Origin: an uncultured Actinomycetes bacterium
GTDB taxonomy: Bacteria > Actinomycetota > Acidimicrobiia > Acidimicrobiales > RAAP-2
DNA length: 64,000 nucleotides
Assembly: GCA_903924205.1 (NCBI GenBank)
Contig: CAIYAP010000003.1
Location: 20,040-84,039, forward strand
Direction: 5' to 3'
The notes beneath the pieces are model-generated. The model was not told where the DNA came from. It made no database searches and saw only the letters and a list, made by a program, of their open reading frames with translations. The translations under genes were made by a program, and so were the position numbers. This document shows positions 35,012 to 44,931 of this stretch, one piece after another. Within the stretch, counting starts at the first letter, position 1, and each line of letters starts with the position of its first letter.

Positions 35012-35779
35012 CTACTTGGCGGCAGTGGCCGCGAGTGCGGATGCGAAGATCTGCCATGCCAGTAGCGACTTTGCCGCGAGAGACAGCACCAGGTAGGTCT
35101 TCTCGCCCACGAGGTAATTCGCGAAGCGTCCCACACGGCGATATTGCAGGTACTGCACGAGCGCGAAGCAGTTGAAGGCCACGAACAGCGAGACGTAGAT
35201 GCCGTAGACGAAGCCGGGAGCGTGCTGGTGAGCACCGGGTCCAATGAGATAAACACCAATGGCGAGCCACGGCACCACGCCCGCCGCGCAGCCCAGCCAG
35301 AAGGGCAACAAGCTGCCACCGGGCTTTTCGTAGCGTTCTTGGAGAGCACCGAATCCGATCATCGAGGCGTTCACACCAACGAGGGCTAACAGGGCGGCGA
35401 TGTCGGAGATGCCCGTGAGTTGGGCAATGGCGACGATCATGAGCGATGACGAGAGCGAGTATTCGAGCCAGCGATAGGGGTTGCGGCTTTCGCCGAGATG
35501 CGCTTCGTAACGCGAACGAAGGGGGCCAGCCACCAGGAAGTGAGCGACAGACGACAAGACGAAGAAGGCCCCGACGAGCCAGGCCAAACGCAGGCCTCCG
35601 AACAGATACATCTGGCGCGAGGTCGTTCCCGGAGGGCCGGCCATGTAGTTGGCATTGATGGGAAGAGCGAAGGTGTTGGCAAGCGCGATGATGGTGATCG
35701 CCGACATGAGGTGCAGCAACGCCGCCGCAAGATTGAAGTGGCGAAGTCGAGTGAATGAGGGTGACGAAGGCATATTCAT
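35012..35779 (-). CDS. Heliorhodopsin
   Basis: The 255-residue, seven-helix membrane protein matches heliorhodopsin, a retinal protein family with inverted topology (N-terminus inside). Diagnostic segments include LALANTFALP-like (IIALANTFALPINANYMAGPPGT), RWLEYSLSSSLMIVAIAQLTG and GEKTYLVLSLAAKSLLAWQIF. The retinal Schiff-base lysine is K237, and the probable counterion is E106. H23 and H80 match the family's conserved histidines as I recall them from heliorhodopsin 48C12. The known family absorbs green light and has no clear ion-pump activity; a role in light sensing or transport has been suggested. ATG 35779 has GAGGGG upstream. Retinal synthesis genes are not in this window. Confidence 0.95.
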   Translation of the reverse strand: MNMPSSPSFTRLRHFNLAAALLHLMSAITIIALANTFALPINANYMAGPPGTTSRQMYLFGGLRLAWLVGAFFVLSSVAHFLVAGPLRSRYEAHLGESRNPYRWLEYSLSSSLMIVAIAQLTGISDIAALLALVGVNASMIGFGALQERYEKPGGSLLPFWLGCAAGVVPWLAIGVYLIGPGAHQHAPGFVYGIYVSLFVAFNCFALVQYLQYRRVGRFANYLVGEKTYLVLSLAAKSLLAWQIFASALAATAAK

Positions 35780-35850
35780 GACACTATGACCCCTCGCTAT
35801 GACGAGGGATCATGTCCCTAAGATGCGCTGATGACCCACAAGAGACTGCC

Positions 35851-36870
35851 ATGACCACCGTTCTTTTGACCGGCGCGAGCGGTTATATCGGTAAGCACAT
35901 CGCGCTACAGCTTCTTGAGGCTGGCTACATCGTGCGTGCGTCGGTGCGCTCCCAGGTGAAGGCCGACGAGGTTGTTGCCGCTCTCGCACCGCACCTCAGC
36001 GATCCCACGGTCGCGAACCGTGTGAGCTTCGTCCATCTCGACCTCACCAGTGATGACGGCTGGACCACCGCGCTCGAGGGAGTCGATGTTCTGCTGCACA
36101 CTGCTTCCCCGTTCTCCGTCGACAAGGTGAAGGATGAGAGCATCCTCATTCGCCCGGCGGTCGACGGTACCTTGCGCGCACTTCGTGCCGCACGGGCGGC
36201 GGGCGTGACGCGCGTCGTGGTGACGTCGTCGAATGCTGCCATTCAGGGTGCCGTGGTGCCGGCAGGTCCCGTCACCTATGACGAGAGCTTCTGGACTGAC
36301 GTCACGTCACCGATTGGACGCGACCCCTACACCAAATCCAAGACCTTGGCGGAGCGTGCGGCATGGGACTTCGTCGCCACCGAGGCGCCAGAAATCAATC
36401 TCACCACCATTAATCCCGGCCTCGTTATTGGGCCGCCTCTGGACCGTCACTATGCGACGTCGGTGGAAGTCATAGAACGCGTGCTGGCCGCCAAGGACCC
36501 CGCCATGCCGGATCTCTCCTTCCCGCTGGTTGACGTGCGCGACGTGGCCGCCATGCACGTGCGCTGCATTGATCGACCCGTGACTTTTGGTCAGCGCTAT
36601 CTCGCCGCGGCGGGTACCTATTCCTTTGTCGACATTGCACGCACCTTGAAGGCGGCCTTTCCGACGCGCAAGTTGGTGACCCGTCAAGCTCCCAACTTCC
36701 TCATCCATGTCTTGGGGCTCTTCGACGGTCAAATCAAGTCCATCATTCCCCTGCTGAGCAAGAAGATGTCGTTTAACGCCGCCAAGGCGACTCGCGACCT
36801 CAACATCGTCTTCATTGACCCCGCCACGTCTCTCGTCGAGACTGCCACCTTCTTGCTTAACGAGAAATAG
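35851..36870 (+). CDS. NAD(P)-dependent epimerase/reductase (dihydroflavonol-reductase-like)
   Basis: The 339-residue extended SDR has the nucleotide-binding TGASGYIGKHIA (GxxGxxG type), VVTSSNAAI with the catalytic Ser/Thr and YTKSK as the YxxxK motif. It resembles dihydroflavonol-4-reductase and aldehyde reductases of bacteria. The substrate is unknown. The start ATG 35851 gives the usual N-terminus; an earlier frame start at 35812 adds unrelated residues. It is divergent from the heliorhodopsin gene (71 bp between start codons). Confidence 0.87.
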   Translation: MTTVLLTGASGYIGKHIALQLLEAGYIVRASVRSQVKADEVVAALAPHLSDPTVANRVSFVHLDLTSDDGWTTALEGVDVLLHTASPFSVDKVKDESILIRPAVDGTLRALRAARAAGVTRVVVTSSNAAIQGAVVPAGPVTYDESFWTDVTSPIGRDPYTKSKTLAERAAWDFVATEAPEINLTTINPGLVIGPPLDRHYATSVEVIERVLAAKDPAMPDLSFPLVDVRDVAAMHVRCIDRPVTFGQRYLAAAGTYSFVDIARTLKAAFPTRKLVTRQAPNFLIHVLGLFDGQIKSIIPLLSKKMSFNAAKATRDLNIVFIDPATSLVETATFLLNEK

Positions 36871-36930
36871 GCGGCATCGCGGACGTCGCCACCCCCGTAC
36901 ATTCGTAGTGTTCGCCGGAAGGAATTCGCC

Positions 36931-38628
36931 ATGACTATGCCCTCTGCTCTCGATATTGCACGTGCGGCCACCTTGAGGCCAGTGACCGACGTGGCACGAG
37001 AGATGGGTATCAGTGAGGACTTCCTCGAGCCCTATGGTCGCCACATCGCCAAAATCAAACTGGAGGCCATCGACTCCCTGGCCGATCGACCACGGGCGAA
37101 GTATGTGGTGGTGTCGGCCGTCACCCCGACCCCGCTCGGTGAAGGCAAAACCACCACCACCATCGGACTCGCCCAAGCTTTCGCCCACATCGGCAAGCGC
37201 GCGACGGCCGCTATTCGTCAATCGTCCATGGGCCCGACCTTCGGTATCAAGGGTGGCGCCGCGGGTGGTGGCTATAGCCAAGCCGTACCCTTCGAAGCCC
37301 TTAATTTGCACCTCACCGGTGATATCCACGCGGTGACCGCGGCGCACAACCAACTCGCCGCCATGGTGGATAACCATATTCATCACGGCAATGCCCTCGA
37401 CCTTGATCCCGCGTCGGTCACCTGGCGTCGCTGTCTCGATATCAACGACCGTGCGCTGCGCAACGTCATTATTGGTCTCGGATCTAAAGACGATGGTGAG
37501 CCGCGTCAAAGTGGCTTTGACATCACCGCCGCATCCGAAGTCATGGCCATTTTGGCGCTGTCGACCTCGCTGCGCGATATGCGCCAGCGTTTCGGGCGCA
37601 TCGTGGTGGGCTTTAACCGTGCCGGTGAGCCAGTCACCGCCGATCAGTTGAAGGCGGCGGGCGCCATGACGGTGATCATGCGTGATGCACTGAAGCCCAA
37701 TGTGCTGCAAACCCTCGAAGGAACTCCCGTCATCGTGCACGCCGGCCCCTTCGGCAACATTGCGCACGGAAACTCATCGGTGGTGGGCGACCTCATCGGC
37801 ATCCACACCGGTGACTATTTGATTACCGAAGCCGGTTTTGGTGCCGACATGGGCGCCGAACGGTTTTTCAACATCAAGTCGCGCGTCTCGGGCCTCACCC
37901 CCGATGCGGGCGTGGTCGTCGCCACCGTGCGCGCCCTCAAGGCACATTCCGGTAACTATCGCGTGGTCGCGGGCAAACCTTTACCCGAGGCCATGTTGCA
38001 GGAAAATCCCGATGACGTGCGACGCGGGGCCGACAACTTGCGTAAGCAAATCGAGAACATCGCCATGCACGGAGTGACGCCGGTGGTGGCCGTCAACGCC
38101 TTCCCGGGTGACTTCGAGTCGGAATACCAGGTCATTCTTGACATTGCGAAGGAGATGGGTGTCCCCTGTGCGGTGAGTCACCACTTCTCGCAAGGTGGAC
38201 GAGGGGCTATTGACTTGGCCCACGCCGTCGTCGAGGCAGCCGAACGTCCGAGTTCCTATACGCCCCTCTATCCGACGAACATTCCTCTGCGAGAAAAAAT
38301 AGACATCATTGCCCGTCGGGTCTACGGCGCCGATGGGATTGATATCTCTCCGGTCGCGGGCAAACAGCTGGACAAGTACGAAAAGTCCGGATTTGGCGAC
38401 TTCATGGTCTGCATCGCGAAGACCCACCTCTCCATTTCCTCAGATCCGACATTGAAAGGTGCACCGACGGGGTGGCGATTGCCCGTGCGAGAGGTCCGTG
38501 CGTCGGTGGGGGCGGGCTTCATCTACGCCATTTGTGGCGATATGCGTACCATGCCGGGCCTAGGAATGCACCCCGCAGCGGAGTCAATTGATATTGATGA
38601 CGATGGCAATATCGTTGGACTCTATTAA
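36931..38628 (+). CDS. fhs: Formate--tetrahydrofolate ligase
   Basis: The 565-residue enzyme converts formate, THF and ATP to 10-formyl-THF, feeding purine and formylmethionine synthesis. The P-loop TPTPLGEGKTTTTIGL is at about residues 65-80, the FGIKGGAAGGG loop follows, and GRGAIDLAHAV and the C-terminal GDMRTMPGLGMHPAAESID are strongly conserved. Length is normal (about 556). ATG 36931 has GGAAGGAA upstream. It is probably monocistronic. Confidence 0.96.
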   Translation: MTMPSALDIARAATLRPVTDVAREMGISEDFLEPYGRHIAKIKLEAIDSLADRPRAKYVVVSAVTPTPLGEGKTTTTIGLAQAFAHIGKRATAAIRQSSMGPTFGIKGGAAGGGYSQAVPFEALNLHLTGDIHAVTAAHNQLAAMVDNHIHHGNALDLDPASVTWRRCLDINDRALRNVIIGLGSKDDGEPRQSGFDITAASEVMAILALSTSLRDMRQRFGRIVVGFNRAGEPVTADQLKAAGAMTVIMRDALKPNVLQTLEGTPVIVHAGPFGNIAHGNSSVVGDLIGIHTGDYLITEAGFGADMGAERFFNIKSRVSGLTPDAGVVVATVRALKAHSGNYRVVAGKPLPEAMLQENPDDVRRGADNLRKQIENIAMHGVTPVVAVNAFPGDFESEYQVILDIAKEMGVPCAVSHHFSQGGRGAIDLAHAVVEAAERPSSYTPLYPTNIPLREKIDIIARRVYGADGIDISPVAGKQLDKYEKSGFGDFMVCIAKTHLSISSDPTLKGAPTGWRLPVREVRASVGAGFIYAICGDMRTMPGLGMHPAAESIDIDDDGNIVGLY

Positions 38629-38751
38629 GCCGTCACTCGGTATCTCGGCGTGACCCTCTCGCGGATTTTTGTGCGGCTACCATAGAAACATTACAAGGGC
38701 ACCGTGGCCCTCTTACCCGCTCCGATAGTGGCGGAAACTGGAGTATCCCTC

Positions 38752-41700
38752 ATGAAGAAAAACCTCGTCCGCGCCTGTGCCTCGATATTGATGACGGTCG
38801 GCGCCCTGACGGTCATCCCGACCGTTGCTAGCGCCGCACCGACCGCCCCCGTGTTGGCTAAGCCGACCTTCAACATCGCATCAGACACGATTATCCAAAT
38901 CGTCGTGTCAATGACGACTCCGGGGACGTACACGGGTACGACTCCCACCTGGACGTGGAACGCCACGCTGTACAGCAAGAGCACGGGTCTCGCGGTGGGA
39001 GGGTGCAACGCGTCTCTGTCCAGTGTGGGAAGTTTGGGCTACTGCACGGTCACAGGATTGACGGCGGGATCAACCTATTACGCGACGGTCTCGGCGTACT
39101 ACACGACCTACGTACCTTCGAAAGCCAATAGTGACATCGGAACCGCCACCTCCAATGATGTGCGTATTCCGGTGTTGCCCTCGGCACCCAATGTCACCTC
39201 AGTGACGCCGACGACGAATGGGCTGGGAGCGCGTTTTTGCGGTAATCCGAATAACGTTTTTTGCGGCAATGCCGGCTGGGCCAAGTCGGTGACCGTCACG
39301 TGGACAGCCCCCGCCGATGACGGCGGATTGCCCGTGACGGGCTACACCGTGACGGCGGTCCCGAAGGATACGTACGCCCCGTTTTGCACGGGAACTCAGT
39401 CGAGTGGGCCATGTTATGACCAAGGTCAATCAAGTTGCACTACCACGACTGCGTTGAGTTGCGATGTTCCCAACTTGACTCCGGGGGCGAACTACGACTT
39501 CACGGTGACCGCCAAGACAGCAAAGGGTTCCACTGTGTCACCGGTCTTCCCGTCGATGATCAAAGCTATTCCCAGCTTCGTCATCACCCCGTCAAACTCG
39601 TATTACAGCTTCGGACCTGGCGTCGTTAATGCCACTAACCCCATCGTCACGGCGGGTGACGGGTGGGCAACGCTGACCTGGAATGCCGGCAATTTTGTTG
39701 CCAACGGCTATCCGATTACTAGTTACATCGTGAGCGCGACGCAGCAGTGGGGCCGTTCATGGTCGGGGCCGGGAGCTTCATGTCGCGCCTGCTCGTACGG
39801 CCCGCTGGATTCAATTCCGTCCGAGGTCACCGTGGTCGGCACCTGCGTCACGATTAACTTCACCTGCACTATTTCCGGTTTGCACAATGGTGAAAGCTAC
39901 GGCTTCATCATCCAAGCAGTGAACGCCCTCGGCACGGGACCGATCATGATGGGCTTCCAAGCCAATCCCGTTGGCATTCCGCATGCAGTGTCGAACATCA
40001 TCACCCAAGTCGGCAAGGGATCTTTTGGTCCGGCCCTTAGTGTGAATTGGACTCAGCCGGACAATTGGCTTACCGCCCCGGGGATTGGCTACTACGTCAG
40101 CATTCAGCCGACGGGACGAAGCACCATTCCACAAAACTGGCAGGGATATACGTCGACGGAACTCTGTTCGGTGCAGGCGAGCCCCCCGTCATCACAGCAG
40201 AGCACCAACATCAACAACATTCCGTGGCTAACTCCGTATACGCCCGTACCGACGAATTGCAGCATTCCCATCCAATCGGCACCCCGTTGGCCAGGTGACA
40301 ATGCTTTCCTGACTCCGGGGACGTCGTACAACTTGGTCATTTCAGCATGCAACTGGAGGGGATGCGCGCAGTTGGCCACCTCTCCCGTCGTGATTCCCGC
40401 ACCCGTGAAGGTGGATGCTCCGGCGTCCGCTGCGACGACGCCAGCGAGCACGCAATTGACCGTGAACTGGACGCCTGCCGCAACGGCGGGTGCCTCTCAA
40501 ACGGATAGTTACCTCGTGTTCGCCGTTCCCGCGGGTACAGCAGTGGGTGTGAGCGGACCTACCTCACCACCATCGGGCTATTGCCTATACACGGTGACCA
40601 CTCCCGAAGTGGACAGTTGTGTCATCACGGGGTTGACCAACGGCACGAAATATGACGTCTATGTCGTCCCCAAGAGTTCCATGAACGGGAACGGAACGAT
40701 GGTGAAGACTTCGGGTATTCCCGGTGGACCGCCCAGCGTTCCCCTCAACCCGAGCGCCACTGCCGGAACCGATTCGCTGATTATCACATGGTCGGCTCCG
40801 ACGTCCAATGGCGGAATCCCCATCACTAGTTACACCGCAACCGCCTACGACGCGTTGGGCAACGTGGCGGGAAGTTGTACGTATCTCGCGACGAACCCCG
40901 AATCGAACACCTGCACCATTACCGGGCTCATGGCCGGCCCCTACACCACGAAGATTGTGGCGACCAATGCTGCCGGCAATAGTCCGGAGGCCACGACGAC
41001 TCCCGCCGCGCCGATCCACGCCACCGCACCGGGGGCTCCTCTCTCGGCGTCAGCCACCGGTGGTCAGTTACAGGCAACCATTAGTTGGACTCCGTCGATC
41101 GATGACGGCGGTTCGCCGGTGACGAGTTACATCGCGGAACTGCTGCAAAACGGTGTCGTTATTGGCTCGTGTGTCTACACGGTCACGCTCCCCGAAACTG
41201 ATACCTGCACGGTGAACGGTGTTCCGGAAGGTGATTATGACGTTCGCGTCACGGCGACAAACGTGGTGGGTGCGTCCAGCTCGACGACCACGACGGTCAC
41301 GGTGTTGCCGAATACCTCAGCGCCCAGCGCTCCCCTCAACCCATCGGCCACGTCGAATGACGACGGGCAGACCACGGTGACGTGGTCGGCGCCGACCGAT
41401 GACGGCGGTTCGCCGGTGACGAGTTACACCGCGACGGCCTACGACAGCACGGGGGCGGAGATTGGTTCGTGCACCTACGTCGTGGGGGAGCCAGAAACCG
41501 ACTCCTGCGTGATTACGGGACTCACGAATGCCCTGACCTATTCGGTGGAAGTCGTGGCGACGAACTCGGCGGGCGAATCGGTGCCCTCGGCGAAGGCGTC
41601 GGGTCGCCCCGCACGAGTTCCTGATGCTCCCGACGCCGTTACGGTCACCGATGGCGAAGCGGGTCAAACCACGGTGATGTGGGATCGTCCACTATTCAAT

Positions 41701-43824
41701 GGCGGTCAGACGATCACCTCGTATACCGCGACGGCCTACGACAGCAACGGCACTGCCGTGGCGTCGTGCACCTACGTGGTGACCAACCCCGACATCAACA
41801 GTTGTGTCATCACGGGATTGACCAATGGCCTTGACTACACCATTCGTGTCACGGCACAGAATTCACTGGGGACCAGTCCTGCGGCGGAAGCACTTGACTT
41901 AGCCACACCGACGAGTGTGCCGGGTGCACCCACCTCGATTCACGCGACGGGGGGCATCCAGACGGCCACCATTAGCTGGACTCCTCCTACCGATGATGGA
42001 GGAAGCGTGATCACCAGTTACACCGTGAACTTGATTGACAACTTTGGCAATGTGGTGGGCACGTGCACCTACGTGGTGACGAGCCCCGAAGTTGACCAGT
42101 GCACGGTGGAGAACCTGCTGGGGAACGAGTATCGAGTTGAGGTCACGGCGAATAATGCCCTGGGGGAATCTGACTTTGGAACCACCACCGTCATCGTCGT
42201 GGAAGCGGCGACGGTTCCCTCGACTCCGCCGGATGTGTCAGTGACTCCGGGTGATAATCAGGTCGTGGTGACGTGGTCACCGTCCGTGGACGACGGTGGC
42301 GCTGCCATCACTTCGTACACGGCGACGGCGTATGACGCGAACGGCAACGTGGTGGGCACGTGCACCTATGTGGTGAGTGCGCCGGAGTCCGATACCTGCA
42401 CTATTACGAATTTGCCGGCGAATCAAATTATTAGCGTCTCCGTCGTAGCCACCAATTCAGTGGGCGACAGCATCCCCGGCACGGCATCGAGCGCGGGAAC
42501 GACCACCGGTGTGCCCAACGAACCGACTCTCGCTCCCACCCCCCTCGTGGTGTCGGAGTCGTCGGTGCGCTTCACGTGGACGCCCAGCGTGTACGCCTCG
42601 TCACAGTCGGTGACCAGCTACACCGCGACCGTCTTCGACGTGAACGACAACGTGGTGGGGCAGTGCACGTACACCGTCGCGATCCCCGAAACGGACACCT
42701 GCGTCGTCACGGGACTCACGCCAGGTCAGACCTACATTGGCTCAGTGATTGCGCACAGCGTGGCGGGCGATAGCCCCGAGTCGCCTGATTCTGTCGAAGT
42801 CATTCCTGCCGGTGCGCCTGATGCACCACAGTCACCAGCCGTGGATATTGCGAACGGGCGAGCCACCATCACGTGGGCGCCGCCGGTGTCCGATCACGGT
42901 GCCATCGTGACCTCCTACTCCGCCACGCTGTACGGTCCGACCGGCACCGTTCTCGGCACCTGCACCTACACGGTGAGCGTTCCCGAGAGCGACCGTTGTG
43001 TGGTGACGGGAGTCACGACGACGGGTGCGGTGACGGTGAAAATCACGGCGACGAATCGTATCGGCACCTCGGTCCCGTCGGCAGCAGCCATCGCGACACG
43101 CGGAGCCTTCTCGTGCCCGATGCCGAAGTACGTGGTGACGGTGGACGGTAAGACCTTTGCGTCCAGCAACCTGACGAACTGGTCCTCGACGACCTCGGCG
43201 TCGTCGGTGATGGTCAATGCCATGGGTATCGCTCGAAATGGTTTTGCCTACTCGATGGGCGCCTTTGGCACATCGCTGGGTCACCTTGTTCGTTTGGACC
43301 GATTGGGCAACCGACTCGATCTGGGTGTTATTACCGGACTGCCACGCAACGTGGTCTACTTGGCCGGCGATATCGATCAATCCGTGGGAAATCTCGGAAC
43401 TCTGTACGTCTCGGCGGGAGCGGGCGCGTCAACGGTGTACGCCGTGGATATCGCACGACGCACCGCCACGGTCGTCGCGACGCCCGGCGGCTTCGTTGCG
43501 GGCCTTGACTTGGTAGTTCTCCATCACGGTGGCAAGACGTGGATTTTCTCCATCACCACCACCACCATCAACGGCTTCTCGGTGGGAGCTGGTCAGCAAT
43601 TCGTCACCCGCTCGTTAGTGGGTTACGGCGATGCGAACTTGATCGGTGGAGTCGATGGTAACTCCTTGATGGCTTTCCGTCGCAGCGGCAAGATCACGCA
43701 GTTCCAGAACTTGTTCACCAATCGCATGCAAGCCATTGTCCTGACCGCCACCTTGCCGGGTGCGGCGTCGGGCATGAACGCGGGTATCAACGTGGACGGC
43801 GCGCTGTGCGTCACGGGGGCCTAG
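38752..43824 (+). CDS. Giant secreted protein with about 13 FnIII domains
   Basis: The 1690-residue protein has a signal peptide (KKNLVRACASILMTVGALTVIPTVASA, cleaved before APTAP). About 13 FnIII-type modules of roughly 90-100 residues follow. Most share P-x-A-P…W-S-A-P-x-D-D-G-G-S-P-V-T-S-Y and a cysteine pair in G-S-C-T-Y-V-V-x-x-P-E-x-x-x-C-x-I-T-G-L, likely a disulfide in each module. The last about 240 residues are a different, beta-propeller-like region (YVVTVDGKTFASSNLTNW…GDANLIGGVDGNSLMAFRR). It is presumably surface-exposed, perhaps for adhesion or glycan binding. ATG 38752 gives the signal peptide; GTG 38704 is an alternative. A terminator follows. Confidence 0.85.
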   Translation: MKKNLVRACASILMTVGALTVIPTVASAAPTAPVLAKPTFNIASDTIIQIVVSMTTPGTYTGTTPTWTWNATLYSKSTGLAVGGCNASLSSVGSLGYCTVTGLTAGSTYYATVSAYYTTYVPSKANSDIGTATSNDVRIPVLPSAPNVTSVTPTTNGLGARFCGNPNNVFCGNAGWAKSVTVTWTAPADDGGLPVTGYTVTAVPKDTYAPFCTGTQSSGPCYDQGQSSCTTTTALSCDVPNLTPGANYDFTVTAKTAKGSTVSPVFPSMIKAIPSFVITPSNSYYSFGPGVVNATNPIVTAGDGWATLTWNAGNFVANGYPITSYIVSATQQWGRSWSGPGASCRACSYGPLDSIPSEVTVVGTCVTINFTCTISGLHNGESYGFIIQAVNALGTGPIMMGFQANPVGIPHAVSNIITQVGKGSFGPALSVNWTQPDNWLTAPGIGYYVSIQPTGRSTIPQNWQGYTSTELCSVQASPPSSQQSTNINNIPWLTPYTPVPTNCSIPIQSAPRWPGDNAFLTPGTSYNLVISACNWRGCAQLATSPVVIPAPVKVDAPASAATTPASTQLTVNWTPAATAGASQTDSYLVFAVPAGTAVGVSGPTSPPSGYCLYTVTTPEVDSCVITGLTNGTKYDVYVVPKSSMNGNGTMVKTSGIPGGPPSVPLNPSATAGTDSLIITWSAPTSNGGIPITSYTATAYDALGNVAGSCTYLATNPESNTCTITGLMAGPYTTKIVATNAAGNSPEATTTPAAPIHATAPGAPLSASATGGQLQATISWTPSIDDGGSPVTSYIAELLQNGVVIGSCVYTVTLPETDTCTVNGVPEGDYDVRVTATNVVGASSSTTTTVTVLPNTSAPSAPLNPSATSNDDGQTTVTWSAPTDDGGSPVTSYTATAYDSTGAEIGSCTYVVGEPETDSCVITGLTNALTYSVEVVATNSAGESVPSAKASGRPARVPDAPDAVTVTDGEAGQTTVMWDRPLFNGGQTITSYTATAYDSNGTAVASCTYVVTNPDINSCVITGLTNGLDYTIRVTAQNSLGTSPAAEALDLATPTSVPGAPTSIHATGGIQTATISWTPPTDDGGSVITSYTVNLIDNFGNVVGTCTYVVTSPEVDQCTVENLLGNEYRVEVTANNALGESDFGTTTVIVVEAATVPSTPPDVSVTPGDNQVVVTWSPSVDDGGAAITSYTATAYDANGNVVGTCTYVVSAPESDTCTITNLPANQIISVSVVATNSVGDSIPGTASSAGTTTGVPNEPTLAPTPLVVSESSVRFTWTPSVYASSQSVTSYTATVFDVNDNVVGQCTYTVAIPETDTCVVTGLTPGQTYIGSVIAHSVAGDSPESPDSVEVIPAGAPDAPQSPAVDIANGRATITWAPPVSDHGAIVTSYSATLYGPTGTVLGTCTYTVSVPESDRCVVTGVTTTGAVTVKITATNRIGTSVPSAAAIATRGAFSCPMPKYVVTVDGKTFASSNLTNWSSTTSASSVMVNAMGIARNGFAYSMGAFGTSLGHLVRLDRLGNRLDLGVITGLPRNVVYLAGDIDQSVGNLGTLYVSAGAGASTVYAVDIARRTATVVATPGGFVAGLDLVVLHHGGKTWIFSITTTTINGFSVGAGQQFVTRSLVGYGDANLIGGVDGNSLMAFRRSGKITQFQNLFTNRMQAIVLTATLPGAASGMNAGINVDGALCVTGA

Positions 43825-43853
43825 CCACTCGTTTCGACCATTCCCGTAGTACC

Positions 43854-43893
43854 AACAAAGGGCTGCTGCACTACGGTGCGGCAGCCCTTTGTT
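43854..43893. terminator. Bidirectional terminator after the giant FnIII gene
   Basis: 18-base arms starting AACAAAGGGCTGC and ending GCAGCCCTTTGTT are paired with one G-U wobble and have loop TACG. It lies between the giant FnIII gene (+) and the convergent S33 peptidase gene (-), and outer A/T runs allow termination in both directions. Confidence 0.8.
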
Positions 43894-43917
43894 AGTGATG
43901 ACGCGGTGAAAGTATCT

Positions 43918-44823
43918 CTACAGCGAGTCGGCGAAATTCATCACCGCGGCGAAATACGCCTCCGGAGCATCCACCCACGTCACGTGAGCGCCACCGGGAA
44001 TTTCGGCGGAAGTGGCATGGGTAATACCGTCCAGAATTTCTTGGTTCACCCGCGCGGTGGATTCGTCGTGCTGGCCCCACACCACGAAGGTGGACACCGA
44101 GATTTCCGGAAGTCGATCAACGACGGACCAGGTGCTGAAGAGACCGTCGAAGTCGAACTCGCTGCGGCCCCACAGGGCGTAATACACCGCGTTCGGAAAT
44201 TGAAAACCGGAATCTGGCCACGTCGGGGCGCCGCGAAAGACGTGTTCACGAGTGAAGATGGTGTCGAGAGCGCCGTACTCGTCGTCCTGCATATCGCCAC
44301 CCGCCTTCATCATTTGATACTTCTCGCCAAAACCCTCAGGCAAGAGTCGAGCAAGACGGTCGACTTCCTGGCCCCAGGCTGATGCGGAGGCGAGAGAGCT
44401 GGACAAGATCAGTCCGCGAAGTCCGGCCGGCTGACGAAGAGCGAACTCCTGGGCCATCATGCCGCCCCAGGAGTGTCCGAGGACGATGAAGTCATCCGCA
44501 ATCTGGAGATGGTCGATCAGATTCTCGAGTTCATCGAGAAAGAAGTCCACGGTCAGGTTCTGCACCTGCTCGTCGGTTAGTGACGAGGAATTCCCGCAAC
44601 CAATCTGGTCGTAGTGAATGATGGGTCGCCCGCTGAGAGCTAATTGGCTGAGTGGGGAGATGTAGTCGTGAGACGCGCCCGGCCCACCGTGAACAGCGAT
44701 CATGGGCGGCACCGGGGATTCGAGAGTCCCGGTAATTCGATACCACGTCTGCTGATCGCCGAACGGCGCGTAGCCCGTGCGGGTGGCCTCGGGGTTGCCA
44801 AAGTCATCGAAAGTGAAGGTCAT
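43918..44823 (-). CDS. Proline iminopeptidase-family (S33) alpha/beta hydrolase
   Basis: The 301-residue protein has [11 protein letters not shown], the oxyanion motif of the prolyl aminopeptidase family, then [10 protein letters not shown] and the nucleophile elbow [14 protein letters not shown]. The catalytic Asp lies in WGQHDEST and the His in GGAHVTWVD. Without a signal peptide it is cytosolic. It likely removes N-terminal proline or cleaves small amides or esters. It is divergent from the DUF2130 gene about 108 bp away. Confidence 0.9.
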   Translation of the reverse strand: MTFTFDDFGNPEATRTGYAPFGDQQTWYRITGTLESPVPPMIAVHGGPGASHDYISPLSQLALSGRPIIHYDQIGCGNSSSLTDEQVQNLTVDFFLDELENLIDHLQIADDFIVLGHSWGGMMAQEFALRQPAGLRGLILSSSLASASAWGQEVDRLARLLPEGFGEKYQMMKAGGDMQDDEYGALDTIFTREHVFRGAPTWPDSGFQFPNAVYYALWGRSEFDFDGLFSTWSVVDRLPEISVSTFVVWGQHDESTARVNQEILDGITHATSAEIPGGAHVTWVDAPEAYFAAVMNFADSL

Positions 44824-44931
44824 GTGGTCTCCTCGCTCGCTCGCGTTAACTGTAGGAGACGAGTGTCACTGAGAGTCGCTGTCGCAGCTCCCCGTTACCA
44901 TTTTCATTCGTCACGAGAGAAGGAGTCCCCT

